A stretch of DNA of 64,000 bases from the NCBI GenBank assembly GCA_905221605.1, contig CAJNDS010002120.1, forward strand, positions 55,001 through 119,000. The letters run 5' to 3'. The first letter of the stretch is position 1. Each line of letters begins with the position of its first letter. Source of the stretch: Symbiodinium natans (Eukaryota > Sar > Dinophyceae > Suessiales > Symbiodiniaceae). The notes beneath the pieces are model-generated. The model saw nothing but the letters and a program-made list of their open reading frames with translations. It was not told the origin of the DNA and made no database searches. Shown here one piece after another: positions 40,460 through 50,339 of this stretch. The translations under genes and the position numbers were made by a program.

Positions 40460-40762
40460 CCTTGAACTTTAGATCAGTCCCCAAGCCGCATTCCCTCTGC
40501 AAGTCGGATGAAGTCAGGTTCCCGGGTATGGCGCAGCACCAGCGAAAGAAAACACAGCTCTGGCACGGAGCCCAACCTGTGGGGTTGGTGGCACAAGTTG
40601 CGTGGAACGGCCACATACTGGCCAGATGCTCAGGTTAGGGCGGGGGGGGGGGGATACGAGGTTCCAAGAATGACGACAGTTACGAGGATGGCGTCGGGAG
40701 GGATATTTTGGGGGTAATTAGGGGGTAGGGCCCAGGAGCCCGGGATCATATACATGTGTGTA

Positions 40763-40785
40763 TACACACACACACACACACACAT
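40763..40785. repeat. CA/TG microsatellite
   Basis: About ten CA units after TGTGTGTATA. Confidence 0.9.
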
Positions 40786-41342
40786 GGCAGACAGGCATAC
40801 ATGCACATTCAGCTGCTGCGGTGAGCTCACGCAAATTTTGTAGTGGAATGCCACGCCAAGCTGCCGAAGGAAAAAGGCTCCATTTTTGATGCCGCCGGCT
40901 GCCAGCACAGATAAGGCCAAAGGCAAGGCGGTGGCATCGCCTAGCACCGGCGACAAAGAAACAGGAAAAACCAGCTCCGCTGCTTGCATGGGTCTCCTTC
41001 GGCCTAAACGGCTCCAGGGCTGTACTCGAGAAGCCCTCTCGCGGCTATTCTCGTGGGTACGCTGGTGTGCCAAACTCTTTGCGACCCTTGGCACTAGAGT
41101 CTAGAAGCCCTTGTTACATCCCTAGCCCCTGCCTGATGCCTGAGCCCATAAGCCTTTCTTTGGGATCTCGGGTACAGGCCTTCATCACTTAGGATACTAA
41201 AGCTGCGTAGACCTAAGGCGCCCACATGTAGCGGAGGCACCTACATGTACAGAGTTTCGGGGTCTGGGTCGCGCAGCCGAAGTAGAATTCACAATGGTTT
41301 AGCGACCTCTGCAAACAAGCAGCCAGAAACAGAACCCTCCAA

Positions 41343-41377
41343 ACCCCTAAACCCTAAACACTAAACCCTAAACCCAA
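41343..41377 (-). repeat. Interstitial telomeric array (CCCTAAA)
   Basis: About 5 units, then a poly-C tract. Confidence 0.9.
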
Positions 41378-41434
41378 CCCCCCCCCCCCCCCCCCCCCCC
41401 AACCCCCCCCCCCCTCCCCCCAAAAAAAAAAAAA
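41378..41434. repeat. Poly-C / poly-A compound run
   Basis: C23, AA, C12, T, C6, A14. Confidence 0.95.
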
Positions 41435-41560
41435 ACTCCAACCCTGAAGCCCCAAAAGGCGAGCAAATGCTTGCGGGCCACACTGCTCCTTGAGCCGGAC
41501 GGCTTCCTGCAGGGCGGCATCGCCTCGCATGGAGATTTGAGGGCTCCGATCATAGGCCCC

Positions 41561-41610
41561 CTAAACCCTAAACCCTAAACCCTAAACCCTACACCCTACA
41601 CCCTAAACCC
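41561..41610 (-). repeat. Telomeric array with flanking CATAGG
   Basis: About 7 units, two CCCTACA; CATAGG at 41551-41556 and 41611-41616. Confidence 0.95.
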
Positions 41611-41817
41611 CATAGGTGATTACGCATGGCTCTCTGGGTTCGTCAGAAGAGGCCCTGACTTTGGGGAGCAACTTAGCCAAAAACAAACTGCCATATTGAA
41701 GTGGGTAGGTGCCTTCCCCTTCTGAATCCCTCATCTCGAGACATCCCTGCCTCGCTGCGTGGACTGGAAGTTCCTGGAGGTCTGGTCAAGGAAGATGGCA
41801 ACCTTCATCCTCAGCCT

Positions 41818-41868
41818 GTTTAGGGTTTAGGGTTTAGGGTTTAGGGTTTACGGTTTAGGGTTTAGGGT
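41818..41868 (+). repeat. Interstitial telomeric array (TTTAGGG)
   Basis: About 7 units, one TTTACGG. Confidence 0.95.
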
Positions 41869-41937
41869 AATGCTCGCGGATGCCATGCGCACATGCAAGC
41901 GAATGACGGCGCATGCTTGTTGCAGAATCGATACTTG

Positions 41938-42004
41938 GATGGCCCTTAGCACCCTCTGTTTCAAATATTCCTGAGGTATGATCCTCTTAAACCCAAATAA
42001 GGGA
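41938..42004 (+). mobile_element. MITE-like element, family G
   Basis: GGATGGCCCTTAGCACCCTC, then AATATTCCTGAGGTATGATC and CTCTTAAACCCAAATAAGGG; the second copy is at 63702. Confidence 0.65.
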
Positions 42005-42134
42005 AACAATCCACTTAAAAAAATATATCATACCCCCAGGGCCCAGGAGAATAATAAGCTCGCCACGCCAGGCCTAGCAGAGGCTAAGGGCTCCCATCGA
42101 GGACGCCACACGGGCCGGAGGAGGCCATCTGCCT

Positions 42135-42266
42135 GTACTCCCCTTAGAACCTTAATAATAATACTCATAATAATAATAATAATTAATAATAATAATAATA
42201 TTCTTAGTATCCTCTTGGGTTTTGTAAAAGCAAAAATAAAAAAATAGTTTTCCAAGGAGGATATAG
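42135..42266 (+). mobile_element. MITE-like element, family D with AAT microsatellite
   Basis: TACTCCCCTTAGAACCTTAA at the left, CCTCTTGGGTTTTG inside, CCAAGGAGGATATAG at the right; an (AAT)n expansion sits where the other copies have short AT-rich DNA. Confidence 0.8.
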
Positions 42267-42385
42267 CTGCCAGCTGTCGGGCAGGTGCGAGGCAGCTTGC
42301 GTTCAGCTTGTCAAAGAGCGGCCGGTAGGAGGCTTTCCGTGCTCCGAACCAGAAGCCTCGAGGGCTCAGCACCAGGCTTGAAAAT

Positions 42386-42448
42386 TAGGGTTTAGGGTTT
42401 AGGGTTTAGGGTTTAGGGTTTAGGGCTTAGGGTAGTTTAGGGCTTAGG
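42386..42448 (+). repeat. Interstitial telomeric array (TTTAGGG)
   Basis: About 8 units, CTTAGGG variants; overlaps the 3' end of the exonuclease-like exon. Confidence 0.95.
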
Positions 42449-42721
42449 TTGTCTTAGTTCCTTTCTTCGTAAGCATACTGGCTCATCTGTGTTTCGGCGG
42501 TGATGTTGCTTGCCACACCAGCCTGGGATGGACTGGCCTTGCTGAGCATCCTCGGGAAACCAAGCTTCGCAAAAGCACTGCAACCCAGAAATCCAGTCTT
42601 CAAACGCAGACACCTCCATCTGTACCAGAGTCGCCCCCAGAATCACGCAGACATCAGCCAAGCACTGCACTACCAAGGCGACATCGGCACTGGCGCGGTG
42701 GGCTTGCCGACCACACGGAGC
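42437..42721 (-). CDS. Possible exon of a DEDDh-type 3'-5' exonuclease
   Basis: Minus-strand open segment beginning after a TGA at 42722. It reads QAHRASADVALVVQCLADV and then EDWISGLQCFCEAWFPEDAQ, and runs out in telomeric repeats. H-R-A-x-x-D followed by hydrophobics resembles motif Exo III of DnaQ/RNase T-like exonucleases (HxAxxD). Motifs Exo I (DxE) and Exo II were not found nearby, so the assignment rests on one short motif. Codons are G/C-ending at the start. It could equally be an unrelated exon. Confidence 0.28.
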   Translation of the reverse strand, partial: APCGRQAHRASADVALVVQCLADVCVILGATLVQMEVSAFEDWISGLQCFCEAWFPEDAQQGQSIPGWCGKQHHRRNTDEPVCLRRKELRQPKP

Positions 42722-42844
42722 TCAAATGTATGCTGCGATGCCGAAACGGCTTGCAAGCATCATCCCTACCCTCAAGCTCCAATCACAACTGGCGCCAATG
42801 CCTGGCAGAAGGGTCTTTGATGGCCTTCCAGACAAAAGCGCGCA

Positions 42845-42880
42845 GTACTAATAATAACTATTATTATTATTGTTACTATT
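42845..42880. repeat. TAATAATAA/TTATTATTA inverted microsatellite
   Basis: Complementary AT-rich halves around ACTATT. Confidence 0.6.
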
Positions 42881-42913
42881 TACTTCGAACATCCCCACCT
42901 TAGGGATCTGGAT

Positions 42914-43042
42914 TTGTGGGGCACTCCAGGGAGTCTCTGGGGTTGGGCACTCCAGGGAGTCTCTGGGTTGGGCACTACAGGCAGTCTCTGAGTTTTGGGC
43001 ACTCCAGGGAGTTTCTGGGGTTGGGCACTCCAGGGAGTCTCT
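42914..43042 (+). repeat. Minisatellite, about 27-bp unit
   Basis: About five copies of GGGCACTCCAGGGAGTCTCT with a GGGTT linker. Confidence 0.9.
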
Positions 43043-43126
43043 AGGAGTAGACCGGGCGAGGAGAAGAGTTCCGGGCGAGGAGAAGAGTTGAGTTTAAAAT
43101 CGAACAACCCCGCACCGAAGGTGGGG

Positions 43127-43282
43127 AATAATAACAATTACTCTTATGATTATCATAATAACAAGAATAATAACAAGAATAATAACAAGAATAATAACAA
43201 GAATAATAACAAGAATAATAACAAGAATAATAACAAGAATAATAACAAGCATAATAGCAAGAATAATAACAATAATGACAAT
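43127..43282 (+). repeat. 12-bp tandem repeat (AAGAATAATAAC)
   Basis: About 10 units with GCATAATAGC near the end. Confidence 0.95.
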
Positions 43283-43427
43283 CTACAGAGCGTAGCTTGC
43301 ACTTACGAGGTGCACTGGAGATGCGCCCCCCCCGGCATCCTTTCCTTTTCGTCCTGCGCTTCTTCTCTGGATTGTGGGGGCTTGCGTCGCCGTCAGCAAA
43401 GAGCTGTTGCCGCAACCTGAGCTCCAT

Positions 43428-43465
43428 GGTTTAGGGTTTAGGGTTTAGGGTTAAGGGTTAGGGTG
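43428..43465 (+). repeat. Interstitial telomeric array (TTTAGGG)
   Basis: About 5 units, TTAAGGG and TTAGGG at the end. Confidence 0.9.
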
Positions 43466-44057
43466 TGGCAACGTTCTTAGCGCGCGTCGTGGGCCCTCTA
43501 GAATGGGTGTCACGAGCCCACTCCCACGTGCGCGTCGCGTGGCGGTACACCCACCCCAAACCACCCGGCGTATTGTATTTTCGGGTTTCGGCCCCAGAGT
43601 CTGGTTGGTGCTCCGCAGTGGGCCTGTTCCACTGTAGCCGTGCGGCTGTCTTGAAGCCCTCGTTCAGTTCGGGCTTGACCCTCAGCTCGGTTTCGGCCGG
43701 TTGAGAGCCGACCTGAGGGAAAAAAAAGGGCTGCCAAACCTGGCGCAAGCCCTCCCTATAGCTGGCTTCACCTCCGGGAGTTAAATTGGCTTTCCGGGAC
43801 GGGTGCAGGGGCGTGGCCAAGTCCTCAAGTTCATCTCGGTGGACCCGGCTGACAACCCTTTTGTGACAGGGCGGCAAAAAGCCCCCAAAACCCAGCGGAG
43901 CGCCTCTTTGCCAGGTGACCGGCCAAGACCAGCCAACCCCGAGACCCTCATTTTGGTCGGAGAGGAGCCACGAAAACCGTGTCCCGCATGACATGCCAGG
44001 ATTGTGGCACCGTGCTCTATGAGCTGCCCAAGCACAACCGAAAGGCTCCAGAGGCAA
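43458..44057 (-). CDS. Longest unassigned open frame, 199 codons, probably non-coding
   Basis: A 600-base minus-strand frame without a stop in GC-rich DNA. The plus strand is also open through much of it, so low stop density from base composition could explain it. It ends inside a telomeric array (43428-43465). No motif was recognised. Confidence 0.15.
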   Translation of the reverse strand: MPLEPFGCAWAAHRARCHNPGMSCGTRFSWLLSDQNEGLGVGWSWPVTWQRGAPLGFGGFLPPCHKRVVSRVHRDELEDLATPLHPSRKANLTPGGEASYREGLRQVWQPFFFPQVGSQPAETELRVKPELNEGFKTAARLQWNRPTAEHQPDSGAETRKYNTPGGLGWVYRHATRTWEWARDTHSRGPTTRAKNVATP

Positions 44058-44348
44058 CAGGTGTTATGGCACAGCAAGACAGTCCTTCTCTTCTGAGTCC
44101 GCACAGCACTCCGCGGACTCAGCGGCTTCAGGGCGGTTTGTGCGCATGTGTGGGCTCAGCAAGCTGGCGGCAGAGGGCGGTTTCAGCGGGCTGGAGCGGT
44201 GAGCAGCTCACTGACCTGACCGGCCGGAGCGGCAGCACTCAGCAGCCTCAGCGGGCTCAGCGGCTGAGCTGCCCCAGCAAACTCCGGGCTCAGTGGCCTC
44301 ACCTGCCCGAGCCCGGCTTCAGCGGGCGGGCGTAGTGCAAGTGCAGGT

Positions 44349-44472
44349 TGGAGACACTCAAAGGCTCGACCGCCGGTGTTCAGCAGCCCCAATTACCTGG
44401 GCTGCACGTGGTGTGGTGAGGTCGCTTGATCGGATGGCTTCATGCTGTCACGTGGTGGTAGCGAGCCCTCAG
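44349..44472 (+). repeat. Direct duplication, copy 1
   Basis: Starts GACACTCAAAGGCTCGACCG and ends CACGTGGTGGTAGCGAGCCC TCAG; also TTCAGCAGCCCCA and ACCTGGGCTGCACGTGG. Copy 2 at 44640. Confidence 0.85.
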
Positions 44473-44639
44473 TTGCAATTGAAGGTTGCACTCACGGGGA
44501 AAGGGAGGCTGGGGCCTGGAGAGGGTCGGCAGCAGTGGGCAGGGTGGGGGCGGGAGGCTGGGGCTTGGAGGGTGCCCTGGGAGGGGGGGGGGGGGGCCAG
44601 TGGCGCCGGCAAGGGGTGCTTGGGTTTAGGGTTTGAACC

Positions 44640-44809
44640 TTTGACACTCAAAGGCTCGACCGCCTGGTGCGCACGGCTGTGTGCTCATCTTTGTAGGGCG
44701 TTCAGCAGCCCCAGCTTTACCTGGGCTGCACGTGGCGTGTGGTCAAGTCGCTCGCTGAGCGCTCGGACGGCTTCGGGCTCTCACGTGGTGGTAGCGAGCC
44801 CTCAGCAGG
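44640..44809 (+). repeat. Direct duplication, copy 2
   Basis: Same landmarks as 44349 with about 45 extra bases after GACCGCC. Both copies are separated by GC-rich DNA with a G14 run. Confidence 0.85.
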
Positions 44810-44813
44810 ACTT

Positions 44814-44873
44814 TAGGGTTTAGGGTTTAGGGTTTAGGGTTTAGGGTTTAGGGTTTAGGGTTTAGGGTTTAGG
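44814..44873 (+). repeat. Interstitial telomeric array (TTTAGGG)
   Basis: About 8.5 perfect units starting 5 bases after the duplication. Confidence 0.95.
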
Positions 44874-44963
44874 TGAGCTCAGGTTGCACCGATGTAACTC
44901 GTCCAAAACACTGCTGGGACCGGCCCAGATCTCATCCTGCAGCCCTTGACAGGTGTTTATTGT

Positions 44964-45162
44964 GGGAGGGGCTTGCGAAAATAGGGGGCCCTAAACCCTA
45001 TAATAAGGACCCCAATAAAGTACCCCTAACTTCGAAAATAGGGGGCCCTAAACCCTAAACCCCAAATGGTAGATTCCCTTATAATCAGGACCCCAATAAA
45101 GTACCCCTAACTTCGGAACCCCCAATAAAGTACCCCTAACTTCGGAACCCCCCCCCCCCCCA
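44964..45162 (+). mobile_element. Tandem family C MITE copies with telomeric words inside
   Basis: Two head-to-tail partial copies (GCGAAAATAGGGGGCCC at 44974 and 45030). In both, the CTAATATAGAC interior is replaced by CCCTAAACCC. The last unit, AATAAAGTACCCCTAACTTC, is itself repeated. Confidence 0.8.
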
Positions 45163-45248
45163 TGTGTTTCACGACAAGCAGCAAGTCTTCGAGGAGCGGC
45201 TCCCAGTCAGCAGCTCCTGGTCTGAAACTGCAGAGAAGGCCAACGAAA

Positions 45249-45335
45249 GGGTTTAGGGTTTAGGGTTTAGGGTTTAGGGTTTAGGGCTTAGGGCTTAGGG
45301 TGTAGGGTTTAGGGGTTTAGGGGTTAGGGTTTAGG
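45249..45335 (+). repeat. Degenerate telomeric array
   Basis: About 12 units: TTTAGGG, CTTAGGG, TGTAGGG, TTTAGGGG. Confidence 0.95.
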
Positions 45336-45339
45336 CCGG

Positions 45340-46050
45340 CGAGGTGCTGGAGTTTGACTTCCGACGGGCAGATGCATGTTTGTACAGGTGTAATAAGGTA
45401 GTTCTTACCATCAAGCTACAGGTGATGACAGTCGTACTGGCAAAATAGAAAACAATAGCTATAATAGTACTACTTTTTAAATAATCGTGAAACGAAATTA
45501 CCATAGTAAGAAAAGCAGTAATGCGCCCAGGTCTCGGGCCGTAGGTGTATGGGTGGCATAAACATAATAAAGCACCCCACCTTTCGACTTTTTGTTGCCT
45601 GGAATGGGTACGCCCCAAGGCGACAAGGGTCCGCGAGCGGACGGTGCATTAGGACAGAAAATGAATAGTAAGAACAAAATTCCGAAAGGTCATGATGGCC
45701 ATGATAGAAAGATGAATATTCAGGGTAGAAACAATGGAAACAAAGCAATCTTAGCGCGAATAAGTCGAAACAAGAAAAAAGCAAGAGTATTCTTAACAAT
45801 TACAGAATCGTCACCACACTACTAATAATACTCGAAACAACCTGCGAGCCATGATCAACTGTGGGAACATCCCAAACTCGAAAATCCCAGGCCCGGCACC
45901 CCCGGCAACACCCGCGCACATGCACAGAAAAACGCTGTTATCTCAATTGAAAGCCCTTTGGATGAGGCCTTGTGTGAGAGCCGCCTCAGGAGGAGGGAGC
46001 TGTTCCAGGAGCCTTGGCAACATAGTTGGCACTGCGCCTTGAGGGCATTG
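45340..46050. other. Stretch without recognised genes
   Basis: AT-rich middle (45440-45850); open frames without motifs. Confidence 0.4.
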
Positions 46051-46055
46051 TGGGT

Positions 46056-46118
46056 AAACCCTATACCCTAAACCCAGAAACCCTAAACCCTAAACCCCAA
46101 ACCCTAAACCCTAAACCC
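46056..46118 (-). repeat. Interstitial telomeric array (CCCTAAA)
   Basis: About 9 units, CCCTATA and CCCAGAA variants. Confidence 0.95.
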
Positions 46119-46189
46119 ATCCTCTCCAGCTCGTTCCCTGAAGCATCCTCAAAGCCCCCTGAAGCTCTCCACTTGATGCTCAAAATCCC

Positions 46190-46248
46190 CTAAACCCTAA
46201 ACCCTAAACCCTAAACCCTAAACCTTAAACCCTGAACCCTGAACCCTT
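46190..46248 (-). repeat. Interstitial telomeric array (CCCTAAA)
   Basis: About 8.5 units ending CCCTGAA. Confidence 0.95.
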
Positions 46249-46379
46249 TGAAGCCTCCATGCCTTATGATGCCTCAAAGCAGGCCTCTTCAGCTTGTCGT
46301 CTGTCGGTTGGAGCACTAACCTCAACGGGGACGCGCGTGCGCCTACAATGACTCCCACCTACAAGTACTAGGCGTGTCT

Positions 46380-46435
46380 GGGGTTTAGGGTTTAGGGTTT
46401 AGGGTTTAGGGTTTAGGGTTTAGGGTTTAGGGTTC
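46380..46435 (+). repeat. Interstitial telomeric array (TTTAGGG)
   Basis: Eight units; CGTGTC lies 2 bases left and 7 bases right. Confidence 0.95.
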
Positions 46436-46632
46436 AGCTCACGTGTCAATGCAACGACATTCAAAGGCTGTCCGGGCTACGCTGGGCGACAGAAAGTTCG
46501 CACCAATGTGAAGCCAATCAGGGAACCCTAAGCAATTGGCCAGTTCAATACTCAACAAGCTGCCCGAATGCTCGATCATTCCTAGCTAGCGCAGGAAGCA
46601 AATCGATTTGCAGTGCGTCACAATGTTTTCGG

Positions 46633-46660
46633 CCCCCCCCCCCCCCCCCCCCCCCCCCCC
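46633..46660. repeat. Poly-C run, 28 bases
   Basis: C28 on plus. Confidence 0.95.
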
Positions 46661-46661
46661 G

Positions 46662-48080
46662 CGTGTCTTTGTCATGAAAGGGACCCCCCCGCACGCCCCC
46701 GCACCCCGCCCTTGCGGATGCACTCTAGATTGACACTCTGCATAGCTCCCCTGTCATACGCTGAGACCTTGAAGCACGTTGCTCAAGGGTCACGGGCACT
46801 CATCCGAGCCCCACGGCCAATGATTGTGCGAAAGGGAAGCGCGCCCAAACATCGGCGGCCGCAGCTTCCCTCGGGAGGCCTTCCATGCCTCCCCAACATC
46901 ATTAGGTGGCCTCATGGGTGCCTTTTCAGCACGGAGGGGGGAGCAGTGCCTGGTGGTGCTGTGTGTATTTCGGCCAATGTTTGCCTCACATGGGGCTCAC
47001 GGAATATTTCATCGCACAGCAAGCACGCTGGATTCACAATGCCCGCAAGACCGTGACATGTTTTGAACTCTGTGCCCGACAGGATGGCATTTGCCAATAA
47101 GCGAAATCGCCACGCGAGCTGTGAACCTTGCAAGCACCACACATACATTGTGGAATATCGCTTGCATGGCCTCTGCAAGGTAGTGTGTCTACATGAAAGC
47201 AATCTCGGAACGTCGGGTCAAGATGTTTGCTGAGATTTGCAGAGTAACTTGCTGCGGCCGAGTCGCGATGCGGCAAGAATAATAATGTGTAAGCAAATCT
47301 CCGGAGACCTGGGATGATCACGGGCGCGCCTTGCTAGAGTTCGCTGTTCACCCAACGAAGAAGAGCAGCCTCATCCTACAGCTCGAACCCTAAACCCTAA
47401 AACCTAAACCCTAAACTCTTCTACCGCACTATGTGGGTCTGCAGGTGGTGGAAACAGTTTGAGTTCACTTCCAATCGCAGCGAGCCGAAGATCCTTTACC
47501 ATGCGAAATTCCAGAGGACACCCCTGTCACTCAGTGCTAGCATTATTATTGTGATTATCATGATGATTTTTACTGTTTTGTTATTATCACTATTATTGTA
47601 CTGAGCAGCACAACCAATCACTCTCCCTGACAATCTCACAATCACAACTTGACATATGTCCTGACTGCATTGGCCTTTAGCAAAACAAAGCCAACCGGCC
47701 CATAAACAAATGTAATCAATGCCCCCCCCCCCCACTTCATGCCACGTTCAAACATCTCTGGGGATTGAGCTGCCTTTGGCCTCACTGGAGAGGGCCAAGT
47801 CCTGATGGGTAAAGGGTACTCACACACGGTGGGGTTGCGGCGTCGCATGTGTCCACATCTCATGCCGAGTGAGTCCGTTCACAGTCCATGGCAAACGTTT
47901 CAGGACTTCCATCTCAACGTTAGCAGCTAACCGTTAGCAACTCGCCCAAAGGGTGTGGAAGGCAATGGAAGGACTACGATGTCCTGAGGAGGTCTTACCT
48001 TGAGCAGAGACGCGCCTTGTTGGTCATGGCCGTAAGAACGTGAAAAACCGAGAGGACTGCCTCTCATCAAGGCTTCTTAG
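46662..48080. other. Low-repeat stretch without recognised genes
   Basis: One short array at 47387 and a C11 run near 47721. Open frames on both strands show no domain. Confidence 0.4.
47387..47418 (-). repeat. Interstitial telomeric array (CCCTAAA)
   Basis: About 4 units, one AACCTAA. Confidence 0.9.
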
Positions 48081-48083
48081 CAT

Positions 48084-48176
48084 GCCCAAAGAGCCCAATA
48101 CACCTTAATGAAAGGACTATTCCTTAAACCATAACAAGGATCCCTGTGTAGTTTAAGCCGTATTCCTTAATCAAAG
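48084..48176. mobile_element. MITE-like element, family A, right end truncated
   Basis: CCCAAAGAGCCCAATACACC on the left; GCCGTATTCCTTAATCAAAG on the right without the outer inverted end. Confidence 0.75.
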
Positions 48177-48868
48177 CTCTGGAATCTGAAGAAACTGTAT
48201 AGATTTGGAGCAAGCTACCATTGGCCATGTTGAGTCTCGTCTTCGCTGACACGAGCCTCCTCCTCGAACTGGAGATGCGATCGGCCGTCGCCGTCCTTCT
48301 GTACCTGGAGAAGCCAGACAAGTCAAAACCTAAACCCTAACCCCGAAGCAGAACTGCTGGGTGTCATGTTTCGGCTGATTGGTTCTGTGTAAAGGTGATG
48401 CTTTTATTGCAGCAATCCTGATCAGGCCCGATCACGTTCCCGTTGAAGTTCTGGCATCTGAAGCTTCTAAGACCATGCAAGCCTCAATGCATGACAAGCT
48501 GCTGGCTGGGCTATGCTGGGGCTGTGGGGGCTATGGATGGCTATGGGAGCCTACTGTTTGCTGAGGAAGTGACCATCGTGGGGAATGTGTGACTTTAGAC
48601 TCAGGAAGCGCTTCACACACAAGGCATACTTAACAGAGCAGGCCTGCTGGGGCCAAAACCATACCCGAAGCCCGAAGGGCCAACCCAACTCACTCGCTGT
48701 TTCCCATCGGTAGCACCCCAGCACTGCAAACCAATGGGGGATCGATTGCACATGATCTTAAACGACCCGCAAACCCAATCCAGCAGGCAAAGGGCCCAAG
48801 GGGATAACAGCAACCCTGTCTCTACACGCCTTGTGGAGATTTGCAGAACATTCTCAGAAAATTGTGCT

Positions 48869-48990
48869 CAACCCTAAGTTTAAACCCTAAACCCTAAACC
48901 CCAAACCCCAAACCCTAAACCCTAAACCCCAAACCCTAAACCCTAAATTTAAACCCTAAACCCTAAACCCCAAACCCTAAACCCTAAAAC
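48869..48990 (-). repeat. Telomeric array rich in CCCCAAA
   Basis: About 17 units; roughly a third are CCCCAAA (TTTGGGG), with two TTTAAACC slips. Confidence 0.95.
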
Positions 48991-49085
48991 CCACGAGGCT
49001 CGGACCAGCAGATGGCGGACAACCTGCCCGAAATACTCGTGGACCAAAGGGCTCAGAGGAGCTGCCTGGCTGAGCTTCATTCAAT

Positions 49086-49280
49086 GGGGGGTTTACGACA
49101 TTAGAACAAACATGAGGGTTTAGGGTTTAGGGTTTAGGGTTTAGGGTTTAGGGTTTAGGGTTTAGGGTTTAGGGTTTAGGGTTTAGGGTTTAGGTTTAGG
49201 GTATAGGGGTACCTTATTGGGGTCCGTATTATAAGGGGGCCCTCCTACGATTTGGGGGTGTATATTAGGGGTCCCTTCAT
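49086..49280 (-). mobile_element. MITE-like element, family C, split by a telomeric array
   Basis: GGGGGTTTACGACATTAG, then the insert (49104-49206), then TAGGGGTACCTTATTGGGGT, GATTTGGGGGTGTATATTAG. The sister copy at 37120 reads straight through (CCGAAATTAGGGGTACGGACC). Confidence 0.85.
49109..49206 (+). repeat. Telomeric array inside a family C MITE
   Basis: About 13 units preceded by 11 filler bases (AACAAACATGA), both inside the MITE. Confidence 0.95.
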
Positions 49281-49847
49281 GGGATTCCGCACCGAACATC
49301 CTACTTAGCAAGTGAGCATCGACGCATCATAGACACTTGTGCATCGATGATGCTCACATTTCTCACCCTCAAAAGGCGAAGTTGTGAGAATCATCGTGCC
49401 TGAGGCTTGTGTCCAGCAAACAGAAAGCACCAACAACATGAATGTGTTTGCGGTGTTTCCGCCTTCCCTCGTTCCTGCATGTCCTCTGCCAACCCCCAGA
49501 AGGCTTGGACGGTCCTTTGGGAGTGTATACGGCTGCCACCTGCTCTCCACAATCAGCGATTCGACACGTTGTTGGCGCCGGGCTCTGCTCTGCCCAGTTC
49601 GAGTTCGCACCATGACTCTCCCTAGTAAAAATTGGTACACGTGTAGCCTCTCAGGCGTGCAAATGTCCTTTGTTTAGGCTACGCTGCCGTCGCAGACAAT
49701 GCTAAGTTGACATGTGCCAGAATCATGGTGCCCATGTCGTAGACCCATTCTGCTAGCATTGGGCAAGCCTAGCTGTCGTTGGCGACAGATCCCCGAGCCG
49801 ACCCGTCATGGAAGCTACAGGCTTCACGGCTTCAGAGCCTCGAACTT

Positions 49848-49880
49848 CAAGGGGTTAAGGGGTTTAGGGGTTTAGGGGTG
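49848..49880 (+). repeat. Octamer telomeric variant (TTTAGGGG)
   Basis: Three to four units, as in the 24330 array. Confidence 0.9.
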
Positions 49881-50010
49881 GCCGGAGGCTGTAGAGGGCT
49901 TAAGCATCGATGTCACCCACTCTTTCATCTCTGGCTTCGGGAACAGACACACAGCCGACACAGCCCAGCTAAATTTTCCAATGCCTTCCGATAATATCTT
50001 GAAGACCCCC

Positions 50011-50047
50011 CTAAAACCCTAAACCCTAAACCTTAAACCCTAAACCT
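50011..50047 (-). repeat. Interstitial telomeric array (CCCTAAA)
   Basis: Five units, one CCTTAAA. Confidence 0.9.
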
Positions 50048-50149
50048 AGTGGTTAACCACCCTCTGCGACGGGCTGCCTGCAGGAACGCCAGGCTGATGT
50101 TTACCAGCATTGGCGCGGAACTGCGCGGCAATGACACCTGGATGCACTG

Positions 50150-50195
50150 TTTAGGGTTTAGGGTTTAGGGTTTAGGATGGGTTTAGGGTTTAGTT
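50150..50195 (+). repeat. Interstitial telomeric array (TTTAGGG), interrupted
   Basis: About 6 units with ATGGG in the middle. Confidence 0.9.
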
Positions 50196-50339
50196 GGGCA
50201 GCGAGCTTTGTGCAACTATTTTTCTTGTGCCGCACGAAAATGCAGCAGACAATGCTATGGCTATGTCCCATCGCGCACTGGTCGCCGGACTCTAATCTCG
50301 TGTTTTTGCATGTTTTAGCACTCCTGTGACCCCCCGGTC

